This document shows, in pieces, positions 1-9,640 of a stretch of 64,000 nt of DNA. Position 1 is the stretch's first letter. The number at the start of each line of letters is the position of its first letter. Both the position numbers and the translations under genes were made by a program. The notes beneath the pieces are model-generated. The model saw only the letters and a program-made list of their open reading frames with translations. It made no database searches and had not been told where the DNA came from. The DNA comes from Cunninghamia lanceolata (lineage: Eukaryota > Streptophyta > Pinopsida > Cupressales > Cupressaceae): positions 2,215,001 to 2,279,000 of the forward strand of contig BSBN01000445.1 of NCBI GenBank assembly GCA_027924645.1. The letters are read 5' to 3'.

Positions 1-2
1 TT

Positions 3-1691
3 ACCCCTCAAGGAGATTGTATACCTAAATCATACAGAATTGCATTTCCATGTACCAATAACATAGCAGAGTATGAAGCTTTAATTACAGGATTGCACAT
101 GGTAGTACAATGGGCTATCAAACAATTACAAGTCTTTAGTGATTCTCAGCTAGTTATTAAACAAGTCTTAGATGAATATCAAACAAAAGATGAGAAGCTT
201 CGTCCATACAAGCTAATGGTTGATGATTTTAAAAGGTACTTTGACAATATCACTTTTGAACAAATTCCAAGACTACAGAACAGAGCAGCAGATGCTATGG
301 CTATGATTGGGTCTCTTCTAGACATGCCATCTAATACACATAAATGTGAGTTTTTGGTCAAACAACTTTTGATTCCAACATTTGAAGTTCCATAGTCTGA
401 GCTTATATGTGACATTGTTGGTCCCAATTCACTGTGGTATGAGGATTTATACAAGTATCTCCATAATCAAACCTTCCCACTTCAACTATCTAAAAACCAA
501 TGCAAAACCTTTATCCGTCAAGCCTCTCGTTACACTATCCTAAGAGACACCCTCTATCACCGGAGTCTTGACGGTATCCTTCTTAGGTGTCTTGACTCTG
601 AGGAAGCAAAAGTGGCCTTACGTGATGTACATGAAGGTGAATGCAGCTCGCATTCCGCTGGCCCTGACCTTGTTAAGAAACTTCTACAAGCAGGATATTA
701 TTGGCCAACCATGGAAAAAGATGCACAGCAATTTGCAAAGAGATGCCTACAATGTCAGAAACATGGAGATTTAATACATGCACTAGCACATGAGCTTCAG
801 CCTATCACTACTCCATGGCCTTTTTCGCAGTGGGGACTTGATCTCATAGGTAAAATCCATCCTAGTTCATCAAATGGTCATAAGTTCATTATCACCGCCA
901 CTGAATATTTCACAAAATGGGTGGAAGCCATACCAATGATTTATATCACAAGCAAGCAAATATCTAAGTTTATTCTACACTATATCATTTGTCGTTATGG
1001 AGTTCCTCAAGCTATTGTTACAAATAATGGTCTTCCCTTCAAGAATCAAGAGGTCAAAGATCTTTGCAACAAGTTTCATATCCAACATAGATTCTCTACT
1101 CCATACTATCCTCAGAGCAATGGCCAAGCTGAAGCTTCTAATAAAACAATCATCAAAATTCTCAAATAGATGGTCAATGAAGCTGGTCAAGATTGGCATC
1201 TACAACTCCATCATGCATTATGGCCATATAGAACAAGTATCAGAACTCTCACTGGAGCCACGCCTTATGCTCGTGTGTATGTCACTGAAGCTATTTTTCC
1301 TATTGAGGTTGAGATCCCCTCACTACAAGTATCCTTACAACATACCATCTCAAAAGAAGAATATTGAGTATCCAGACTCCATGATCTTGAGCTTCTAGAT
1401 GAACGGCGTCTTACAGCACTCAACCATCTTCAAGTTTATCAAAACTGTCTATGCCACAGCTACAACAAAAAAATTAGAGAACGCCAATTTCAAGTTGGAG
1501 ATCTTGTTCTTAAAGAAAATCGAAAGAATCAGCAACATCGTGAGAAATAGGGCAAGTTTGAACCAAATTAGCTTGGTCCTTTCATCATCATAGCAGTTTA
1601 TGGATCAGGTGCATACACTTTCTCAACACCTGAAGGCATTCCCTTGGATGAACCAGTCAACAGCGTTCATCTCAAGAAGTTTTATCCTTAA
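3..1691 (+). pseudogene. Tat pol fragment: aRH RNase H, zinc finger, integrase
   Basis: One reading frame stays open from base 3 to the terminal TAA near 1691, without frameshift but with premature stops at 393 (TAG), 1167 (TAG), 1365 (TGA), 1548 (TAG) and 1569 (TAG). Bases 3-390 give the C-terminal half of the aRH domain (NNIAEYEALITGL, SDSQLVIKQV, TKDEKLRPYK). About 630-780 gives the integrase zinc finger ending CLQCQKHG. The core starts at WGLDLIG (first catalytic Asp kept); the second catalytic site reads TNNG instead of TDNG, so that Asp is Asn; the Glu in GQAEASNK is kept. The LGPFIII...HLKKFYP segment is the integrase C-terminus. The product would join element cDNA to the chromosome, but this copy cannot encode it. 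Confidence 0.88.
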
Positions 1692-1717
1692 ATCTTAGCT
1701 ATCCTAAAAAAAAGACC

Positions 1718-1861
1718 ATCCAATAGTGAAAACCACTTTGTGGCGCTTTGGATAACAAAAAAATAATAGTCTAAGATAAATAATCCGTCCTTTAGTGAAA
1801 ACCTGCTAAACAGGTGCCTTGGATAAGTACCATAGTGAAAACCTAGCAAACAGACGCTATG
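1718..1861 (+). ncRNA. three AAAA-bulged hairpins after pol (putative structured RNA)
   Basis: Three successive segments contain GTGAAAACC and fold alike. Hairpin 1 (1718-1753): outer arms 1718-1728 and 1744-1753 pair with one bulged T, bases 1729-1732 are AAAA, and the inner stem CCAC/GTGG closes a TTT loop. Hairpin 2 (1788-1823) has AAAA at 1798-1801 and inner stem CCTG/CAGG, with a weaker outer stem. Hairpin 3 (1831-1861) has outer stem CATAGTG/CGCTATG and AAAA at 1838-1841. The element at 14335 has two such hairpins at the same place. Folding was done by eye. A role in RNA export, packaging or translation is only a guess. Confidence 0.6.
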
Positions 1862-2388
1862 TGTAGTGACCAGCTTCCATCGTCTGCTTGGTTTGTTTCA
1901 TCATCACTTTTCTTACCATATTTCACCATCCTATCCTACATAATCCATATAATAACCCCCATTTCATCGCAATAAATATCTGTTTCCATCTTTGCCTCTG
2001 TTAATGCTAGCTATCATACTTGAGACATTGTTGCGATACTATATCTTTTGGCACCTTAGCATCTTGACTTCACACCTTCTCCATCATCGCTCCTTCATAA
2101 TAAACTTCATCCCACACTAGGGGCATTTTGTTGAGTCTTATTTGGAAGTGGATATTGCTATCTCTAGCTTATAACACATTAAGCACTTTAGCTCACAACA
2201 TAGCAAACTTTCAACTTCAACAAAGGCGTTCATCCAACCACAAATGTGGCAAAGCATTTTGCAATCAGGATTCATATCTTTACAATCAATTTGTGCTCAT
2301 CTGACATCCAAAAATCGCAAGACATCACCAACACAAACATTCAAGCAATCATGTTCGTCTTTGAACATCACTCACCAACGTAATAAAC
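1862..2388 (+). other. G1 3' untranslated region, first part
   Basis: Non-coding, CATC-rich sequence between the hairpins and the duplicated 3' module. No reading frame with recognisable similarity is present. It corresponds in position to 27280-27850 of the second Tat element, with only patchy similarity. Confidence 0.5.
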
Positions 2389-2712
2389 AAGAACTACATC
2401 CTAGCTCTATCATTAAAGCCTTGATCTTGTGGATATAGGGTATGTAGGCAATCTAAGATGTGAAGGAAGCATTCTGATTCAGGCTAAGATGATAGCCCCT
2501 TCTTTTCATCATCCATCTTTCATCTTTCTTCTAATCATCCTTAAATCTTCCATCACATATTCTTCTATCTTTCATCACTTACATCATCAATAAAACCCAG
2601 AACTACATATTCATCATGTCTCATCTTCATCATAAATGTGCTTTGATCCCGTGGATACAGGGTATGTAGGCAGTCTGGATTACAAAGGAAGTTTTCAGTA
2701 CTCAAGCACAGA
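2389..2712 (+). repeat. duplicated GAACTACAT...GTAGGCA module in Tat 3' UTR
   Basis: Two imperfect copies of a ~110-bp module. Each starts GAACTACAT, continues with a CATC-rich stretch, then TTGATC, GGATA(TA/CA)GGGTATGTAGGCA, and GAAGGAAG or AAAGGAAG. The conserved cores are at 2421-2470 and 2642-2692. The same duplicated module occurs at 27850-28131 in the second Tat element, so it belongs to the lineage's 3' region and is under more constraint than its surroundings. Function unknown. Confidence 0.65.
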
Positions 2713-3973
2713 TGATCCACCCCATCTTCTTCATCTTCTCTCATCTTCCATCTTCTTCTCTTTGATCAGCTCAAGCATGAAGCAAACTACGTGTATACTA
2801 AAAGCTCAAGCACTTTAACCAATCAAGAATAAGCCAGAAGCTATTTGTCCGTATGCCTTAAGCCAACATTTGCTATAGCAGTTTATCAACATCTTTAGCC
2901 TTCAACAGGATGCAACTTTCCTCTTAACAAGGTGCCAGCTTAAATCCATCTAAGAGCACCTAAATTTGGAAAGAGAATGTGATGACAGTATCTTTTGTTT
3001 TATCTTTTGATTTGTCTTTTGTCCCTTTTCTATGCCTATTCAAGACTGCCTTGATCTATCTATATCTTGGTATGTTGCGATGAAGTAAGGAATGGGGCAT
3101 GGTCATATTGCTTTCGTATGTTGTGTTTGCAGGATGATCTTATTCTCTTCCTAAGCATATTGATATCTTGTGCATGTTGGGATTAGCATCTTATATATCA
3201 ATATCTCTAGCATATGAGAAGCTAAAAAGTCTCTTATGCACTTGAGACTATTCTATGTTAAGACTAGCTCCATACATATAACCAGCAAGCTATCACTATG
3301 TGTAGTGGAGATAAGCTCAAACCATTGCTTGTAGCGTCAAAGTCCATCTCACAACACTAGCTGTTATTCATATCTTGTGCATGTTGGCTCAACATCTTGA
3401 CCTCATGTGTTCAAACAAGATTGTAGCATGCTAGTTGCGCATTGGATATTTCAACATCTTGGTCTTCTATACCCTGGTATATAACATCCACATGCTATAT
3501 CAAACATAAGGATTGCATTTCTTTTTCATTTTGAGCAATTACTTAAAAAGTTGCCCATCACATCACCTATTCATTCTATTATTCGTCTATATAGTTTTCA
3601 GCCAAAATCAATTATTTCCATTGTCCTTTGTCCATATCTCATATCCTGCAAAACAAGTGTGTTAGACATACATATGTCCATCCATATCATTACCATTTAC
3701 ATCTTTGCATTATCATATCATTTCCATTCATATCATTTGCATAAACATCCATACATAATCCATGAAAATACAAATACAACATGCATAATCATCATAATAC
3801 CAATAATGCATCCATTACAACATCATATAGATCACCAATATACCATCATATATATATATATATATATACATGTGTGTCAATATACAAGTGTCTACATATA
3901 CACGTTGTGCCATAAAGAATGTATGTACAATCGGCTCTAGGCCTCATCATGATACAATATAAACAAGGTAGCC
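2713..3973 (+). other. G1 3' untranslated region, middle part, with (TA)n
   Basis: Non-coding. Around 3040-3200 and 3390-3510 it resembles 28640-28760 and 28930-29000 of the second Tat element (for example the TATATCTTGGTATGTTG stretch), so it is ordinary Tat 3' UTR. A short TA run lies at 3848-3868. Open frames here are low-complexity and encode nothing recognisable. Confidence 0.5.
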
Positions 3974-5940
3974 CTAGTGACTACTTGCAGCTCCCTCACC
4001 CTGACCACCACCACTGGGTCCTGCACCTAGCCCCCTATCTCTTGGTGGCCCCATCACTGAGGCTACTGATCGAGATCCACCTGACCTCCATGAACTTGAA
4101 GCCCCTGACCTGCTCTTGAAGCTAGGCTACTTTTGCTCTACTGGCACTGCCCCATAATATAAGCCCCTATAATACTTAGCCTCACCCTGTACTCTCCGCA
4201 GCTCTGCTTGTACCTGTGTCAACTATGTGGCCAAGTACATCGTAGCCCCATCTATACCCAATGCAATCACTGCTCTATCTCGCTCACTAGTCATCCCCTA
4301 TAGCTGCAGCACAGCTGTATCTCTCTCTGCTCTCATAGCCTGCACCTGCTGCACCACCGTATCCTGCTCTAACCTCATCATCTGCTTGCTCTATCTCACT
4401 GCATCTCTCTCCCTTGTCACCCTAGCCAATGCACCATCATCCTATACTCTCAACTGTAACTGCACCTGGTAGGTCTGAGCCTGAGCTCTCGCGTGCCTCA
4501 AGCCAATCACTGTCTGGTGTCTATCTATCTCCACCCTCCTCAATCTCATTTGTGCTCGCTACCTCCATCTCCTCTCCTCTCTGATCTGCCTCCGTAGCTA
4601 CTAAATCCCAACATCATCACCCACTAATATCTGCCCCTGAGGCTGTGCAAGTATCTGAGGCTGTCCTGGCATCTATCCCTGCATCTATATCCCTAGCACT
4701 GCTAGTACAATAGCCTGCGCCGGTGGAGCCCGTCGTCACCTCCTCCTAACCGGTCTCTCCATCCCTATCTCCCCAATCTCTCCAACTTGTGTCAACCATG
4801 TCGGTCTACCTATCACCCAATATGCATCATAGGCTCGTAGAGTCCCTGGATCTGCAGGACCCTGTCCCCACTGCCATATAGCTCACTGTAGCCCATCTCT
4901 CTCCGCCAAGGCCGTCTCCACCACAACCTTTGGCCTGCAATCAAAAATCTCCTACCAAGTCCTCCCAAAAATGGCATCACCAACTGGTACTGCCTGTGGC
5001 AACCTGAACTATCTCAAAACCCTCTTAGGAAAATAGCACTCTACAATGTATATGTTGTGTCCAAAAATATATCTCACTTGCTTAGCATAGACAAGCTCAA
5101 TATCCTCTTCCTCCCATCTCTCACATCCCAGCCATGGCCTCCATAGAAAGCTATCCACCTCATCCAATCTCCTCTGCCAGTACACCACTCCTTGACGCTG
5201 TCGGTATGTCAAAGCTCCTCTATACATCCTTGCATAAGGCTCTTCTGCAACTCTAGCCACCCATCCCTCTGGTCTCATCACTGGAATGTGCTCATATGCC
5301 CACACCTGCAAAACTGTCACTCTTGCAGACATACTTGCTCTGAACATATATGCGCAATCATGCAAGTAATGATAGAGTTGTCCTAGGACACACTCTGCCC
5401 ATGCATATCTCGTCCCATAGGAGAACATCCCCTCCATCACTGTCCCCCATCCTACTGGAAAGCCTCTCACTCATCTATCTCCTACTAGCCATCTGATGAT
5501 AACCACTACAACTTGTTGCATCCTGTCACATAGCTCCTCCATCCTCGCCATAGGAATCTCTGAGCCCTCTACTCCAATGTCTGGTGTCCCGAATAATCTC
5601 CTGAACGCAACTGGACCCATATTAGGATCATAATCAACTCGGTCCCTATCTATAGGAATCTACAGAATCTAAAACACATCCTCCAGCGTGATCGTAGCCT
5701 CTCCTATCAGCAACAAGAAAGCACTATGCTCGCTCATCCATCGCTCCACCATCGCCATATCAATCCTCAATGTACCTACACCAGCTCCAATCTCGACACA
5801 TGCTCTAACCTGAGGATCTCTAATACTAGCCACTCCTCTGCATCCAGCAATCTCACCAATCGCAAATCCCTAGGATGTGGCTCCTATGATAACAACGGTG
5901 GTAGTATATCCTACATCATGTCATTCATCATGTCAGTCCC
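3974..5940 (-). pseudogene. antisense plant mobile domain (PMD) ORF with coiled-coil tail
   Basis: Reading the minus strand, one frame runs about 650 codons without frameshift. The N-terminal part (about 5800-5650) carries MAMVERWMSEHSAF followed by GEATITLEDVF, the typical start of the plant mobile domain (aminotransferase-like PMD family, PF10536). The stop-free stretch 5009-5470 carries YAWAECVLGQLYHYL and VTVLQVWAYEHIPVMRPEGW, the domain's second half. About 4610-4140 is Glu/Arg/Gln-rich and probably coiled coil; a Ser/Gly-rich tail follows. I count about 18 in-frame stops: 15 TAG, 3 TGA, no TAA. Tat-lineage elements are known to carry extra ORFs, some antisense. The function of PMD in retrotransposons is unknown; in host proteins it is linked to transposon silencing and genome stability. 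The start codon is uncertain. Confidence 0.8.
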
Positions 5941-5959
5941 TTATGCTACTTAAATGCTA

Positions 5960-6420
5960 TCAAACTTTGACCGTTTATTGCTCTCCTAGCTTCTATCTAC
6001 CATATGCTCTTCAGTTTTCCATATGTGCCTATTTGTTGATCAAACGCGCCCTCTTTTACCATATGTGCTTCTATCTTGTTCATAAGCGATCTATTATGTA
6101 TATGCATTCACTATTGGACTACATGCGAGCCGAATTCTACATGCGCTCATCATTTGCCCATACGTGAGATGCATACCCTAAGCGAGCACTTATCATTTTT
6201 AAGTGAGCTAACTTTCTATATGCACCTACTCTTTGACCAAAAGCAACCTATTCCTCTCTATATGCACATTTTGCTTATCCTATTGCTTAGCCGACTAAAA
6301 GCGATCAAGCCACGCCTACAAGTGATCTAACCTATTGTAAGCGACTAGTTTTCCTACACAAGCGACCTGCCCTACCTATCCTAAGACCTAGTCGCTTATG
6401 GTGAAGTGTGTGCATTTATG
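5960..6420. repeat. degenerate short repeats with GCGA/ATGCG cores
   Basis: Between the PMD frame and its presumed antisense promoter lies a stretch in which short motifs such as ATATGTGC, ACATGCGAGC, TAAGCGAGC, AAGCGATC and TAAGCGAC recur every 25-40 bp. No reading frame is recognisable on either strand. It may be a decayed minisatellite in the leader of the antisense transcript. Confidence 0.35.
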
Positions 6421-6645
6421 ACGCTTCTAGCCTATCAAAATCATGCTTTTAGCAAAAATTTTGATACATACTGGTACATGTGATCCCTCTGGTCGTCCAT
6501 GTGTCCTCACTCACTCAGCACGATGATCTCTACATGCAATCACCATCCTAATAGCTCTCCAACTCTCGTCGCACACCAACTCTAAGGAGCTCTAGATCTC
6601 TATAGCTTTCTGAGCACAAATGAGCCTATTTGTCCTTGTAGAACC

Positions 6646-6653
6646 TATTTATA
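6646..6653 (-). promoter_or_regulatory. candidate TATA box for antisense PMD transcription
   Basis: On the minus strand this reads TATAAATA in the context GGGCTATAAATAGG. It lies about 700 bp upstream of the first recognisable PMD residues and points towards them, inside the G1 3' region and not in the LTR. This is a motif match only; AT-rich DNA gives such matches by chance. Confidence 0.35.
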
Positions 6654-6914
6654 GCCCTATCCAAACCTTAATTCTTCTATGCCAAAGCCTCTTTTCAGCT
6701 GCATCATCCCATTTTCTCCCACCCCACTCCCGTTTTCTTTGTGTCAACCTTATGTCCTAGCTTTTTCTTCTATCGCAAGCCAACCCATCCCTTCCTAGTT
6801 AACCTGGCTTACCTCTCGAGGGGGCATCACCTACCAATTACACTGGGGCATAACTTTGTTTATCGAAGGCATATCATATCTTCTTTGACACAACACTCTA
6901 TTGAACATTGTATC

Positions 6915-6928
6915 AAAGAGGGGCAAAA
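6915..6928 (+). promoter_or_regulatory. polypurine tract of G1
   Basis: The purine run AAAGAGGGG(C)AAAA ends exactly where the LTR starts with TGTAGACACCC. The second Tat element has the matching AAAGAGGGGAAAAA before its 3' LTR at 29393. It would prime plus-strand cDNA synthesis. One C interrupts the run here. Confidence 0.85.
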
Positions 6929-7799
6929 TGTAGACACCCAAAATTGACTCATTATCATTAACATTCAAATATCGCATTACACATCTGCATTTGTCTAACA
7001 CACTTGAGCAATATCCCTAACCCATCTATTTCTTCTATTAATTAAATAAATTTATATTTATTTAATTAATTCATTAGCTATTTTTTCTAAGCTATAATTA
7101 AAACAATCTTTAATTTTTTAATTATCTTCATTCTATCTATTTTTAATTAAATAAATTTTATTTATTTAATTAAAAATTCCTTCATAAGCCGACTTTCCAA
7201 TTAATTAAGTAAATTTCATTTATTTAATTAATTTATCTTATCATTTATCTCATGAGCCGACATGTGTGCCTCTTTCATTTAAAAAAGATAAGTGGTACTA
7301 CATCCTTTTATTTAAAATCTTTCACATGTAATACTTTTTTATGTACACAAGCACACATAAGCCCTATCTTCTCTCCACTTGTCATCTTCACATTCACCTA
7401 TGTCTATCTTTCAATCTTAGCCATTCACATAGCCACCGAATCTCCGATGTTGATTGATTTTGGTTGAGTTCTATATAAACACCCTCTCATTCCATACTAC
7501 AATCTATCCAACATTATCATAGCGTCTACATTATCATTCTGAGCATATTGAGCATTCGGCATCCATAGCATCCATTGAGCTTATTATCATTATCATCCAT
7601 CATGGTAGCTTTTATCTTCATAATTGTTCATTGTTGAAGAAGCAATCCACATCATAAACTAAGAATCACACAATCTAGGTGATATTGTGCTTGAATTGCA
7701 TTACTTTTGATCTCATTTAGATTAGATTCTTTGATGATGGTAGGGTTAAGTTTTCATGGCTATGTTTGATCTTATTAACCTCATTTTTTACCTATCACA
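6929..7799 (+). mobile_element. 3' LTR of Tat element G1
   Basis: It starts TGTAGACACCCAAAA just after the polypurine tract and ends CCTATCACA, which aligns with CCTATACACA at the end of the 5' LTR of the second Tat element. Length 871 bp. The U3 part (about 7020-7250) is built of TTTAATTAA/AAATAAAT motifs, as in G2. A TATA box is at 7472-7479. Confidence 0.8.
7472..7479 (+). promoter_or_regulatory. TATA box in G1 LTR
   Basis: TATATAAA in the context TTCTATATAAACACCCTCTC. The same box with the same CCTCTC-like downstream sequence is found in both LTRs of G2 (15189 and 30259), which supports it as the LTR core promoter. Confidence 0.65.
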
Positions 7800-8241
7800 G
7801 GTACCATAGCCAAGTTCATATCTTGTTCATCATTAGGATCATCTTTGTTTGATTGAATGTTGGGATCAATGTTTTCTTGTTGAGAGGCAAGGTTTATGGC
7901 ATAAGCTTGTCTTCTTTTTCTTCTTTCTCTTTCTTTTCTATATCATTTTGTTTTACCACTTATCTCTTGTAAGATAGGGCTATCCTCTTTAATAAGCTTG
8001 TGCAATTTAGAAGATGAAGCATCGGGATCAATCCTCATTTGTCATAGTGGAGCACTTTATTTTTGACAATGACCTCTCGATCCTTGTAAGGATTTCAGGG
8101 GAGGAACCTCAGCATAAGGACCTTGTCCTTTCGATCTGAAGTTCTCTTCACATGCGGGTTGTTTCTCTTTTGTCATTTCTTATGTAGGGGGACTAGGTAT
8201 TTTAGTTTTATCCTAGAAGTAATTCAACTTATAATTTTTTC
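7800..8241 (-). other. M1 sequence downstream of the protease-like ORF
   Basis: No clear coding similarity on either strand. On the minus strand it is rich in short AAG/GAA runs (for example 7910-7950). It probably continues the M1 internal region until the G1 insertion point. Confidence 0.35.
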
Positions 8242-8754
8242 CTAAACCAAAGGTTTATACTTGTTTCGAGGGATGGTGATTATACGGCCATCCATAGGGA
8301 ATTTCAGACAATGGTGCATTGTTGAAGGGATAGATTTCATTTCTTTTAGCCACGGATGTCCCAATTTAATATGAAAGAGGTCAGAAATAAGGACAACATC
8401 AAACCATTGTTCAACATGTTTTTTGGATAATGTTACTAACAAAGATATTTTACCCAAAGGCTTGATAAAGGTTCCCTTATGCGTCTTAATCATCATGCTC
8501 GAGAGGTCATAAGAACCTTGCATTAGTTGATATGAAAATAGGAACTCCTCAGTGGCAACATTAGTCATGCAATTAGGATCGATAAGAGTTCCATTCACGG
8601 GGTTTCCCATTATTTCCACAGTAATGTAAAGAGGTCCTTCTTTTTCTCCAGTGGTTCTATCATGAGAAGTGAAAATAATTTCAAGTTCAGGAGCCTTTCT
8701 TTTCATGTAAGGTTTAGGAGGGAACCTATTGTTGCTTTTATGATTAGAGGCCAT
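8242..8754 (-). CDS. retropepsin-like protein with degenerate active site
   Basis: A 170-codon ORF from ATG at 8754 without internal stops. Residues about 45-150 match the Ty3 aspartic protease fold: the GTLIDPNCMTNV segment lies where Tat elements have LIDGGA.LNI, and LGHPWLKEMKSIPSTMHHC matches LGHPWIHAMKVVPSKYH of the G2 protease at about 21550. The catalytic triad D-S/T-G (D-G-G in Tat) is D-P-N here, so proteolysis is unlikely. The N-terminal ~40 residues are Lys/Arg/Asn-rich. It stands alone, with no reverse transcriptase following in the retained sequence. It could be a decayed pol fragment that happens to lack stops. Confidence 0.6.
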   Translation of the reverse strand: MASNHKSNNRFPPKPYMKRKAPELEIIFTSHDRTTGEKEGPLYITVEIMGNPVNGTLIDPNCMTNVATEEFLFSYQLMQGSYDLSSMMIKTHKGTFIKPLGKISLLVTLSKKHVEQWFDVVLISDLFHIKLGHPWLKEMKSIPSTMHHCLKFPMDGRIITIPRNKYKPLV

Positions 8755-8859
8755 GCTTTTATGCTCAAACTATTTCCAAATTAGATTTTGAAAACTTTTC
8801 AAAATTGGTGCAAAATATGAAAACAAAAATAGCCTAAAATGCTTGATTTTTTGATACTT
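8755..8859 (-). other. M1 leader next to the ORF
   Basis: AT-rich leader sequence directly upstream of the ORF's ATG on the minus strand, leading into the tandem array. Nothing else is visible. Confidence 0.3.
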
Positions 8860-9640
8860 TTCAATGCAAATGAATGAAACAAGTGATGCTATGAGGATTT
8901 CAGTCAAAGGAAGCCAATTATCTGTCTGATATCAGTCCAAAACAGCAATATAATCACTCTCAACACACTCTTGATGCAAATCCAAGATAATGCCCAGTCA
9001 AAATATAGTGAAAATAAGTCAAAATAGGCACTTTTTCACCAAAATTCAATGCAAAAGAGCATAACAAAGGGTGTTGTGAGGAAAATGTTGATGGATAGTG
9101 AATAATATCAGAAATAGCATCCTCTTGGTGCTAAAATGCCCAACACAACATGCTTTCAGTGCCACTTAAGGTCAAACCCTAGTGAAAATATAGAAAAAAT
9201 AAGTTATTTTTCACGATTTTTCAATTCCAAGACCTGGTAAAGGAGGTGTTGTAAGGAATTTTAGGAGGTACAACAAATAATATCAATAATATCAAGCACC
9301 TCAATCCATAAAATTGATCACAACACGCTTGAAGTGCAAACTAGGTCAAACCCTAGGGCCAAAATAGCCAAAATGCGTAGTTTTTCGCAAAATTTTCACT
9401 ACAAGAGCCTGTTAAAAGAGTGTTGTGAAGCTTCTGATGAGGGGCAGAAAATTATTACCTTGATAATAGAAAATTAATGTAAAAAATAACTTTCACAACA
9501 CAAATATGTTGCAAATTTATGAAGTCGATAAGGCCAAAATTGGTGAAAATCATTGTTTTCTAAGCCTTAGGTTTGAGATTTTGGAACAAAATGCTATGCG
9601 AATGGTTTGAAGTCTGATTTTTTATGTAAATTACATATTC
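8860..9640. repeat. diverged tandem array, ~178-bp unit, about 4.5 copies
   Basis: The landmark AATGCAAAAGAGCATAACAA...GTGTTGTGAGGA recurs with substitutions near 8867, 9049, 9225, 9401 and about 9585, giving spacings of 182, 176, 176 and ~184 bp. Each unit also has a TTTTTCAC/AAAATT stretch before the landmark. The copies are strongly diverged. It lies in the leader of M1 on the minus strand. Confidence 0.55.

Larger units (their letters stand above)
1..7799 (+). mobile_element. Ty3 Tat-lineage LTR retrotransposon G1, 3' portion
   Basis: The order is aRH, integrase, hairpins, long 3' region, polypurine tract and 3' LTR, so the element runs left to right and its 5' part lies outside the window. 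Tat assignment rests on the second, archaeal-type RNase H directly before integrase. Integrase similarity to the complete element at 14335-30591 and the shared LTR start TGTAGACACCC show they belong to related families. The right LTR ends at 7799; without the left LTR no target-site duplication can be checked. It appears to be inserted into the minus-strand element that resumes at 7800. Confidence 0.85.

Noticed and set aside
1715..1865. Spaced GTGAAAACC repeats as a CRISPR-like array
   Set aside because: Only three imperfect copies with self-complementary flanks in a eukaryotic retrotransposon; units and spacers are not of CRISPR type.
3551..3940. 129-codon ORF rich in Ile, His and Tyr
   Set aside because: A CATATC/CATCAT-rich low-complexity stretch of the Tat 3' UTR ending in a TA run; the corresponding G2 region has no such ORF.
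3974..5940. TAG codons of the antisense frame as recoded sense codons (stop reassignment or readthrough)
   Set aside because: TGA stops are present too, and the sense pol frame of the same element shows the same TAG bias; decay by methylation and deamination explains both more simply.
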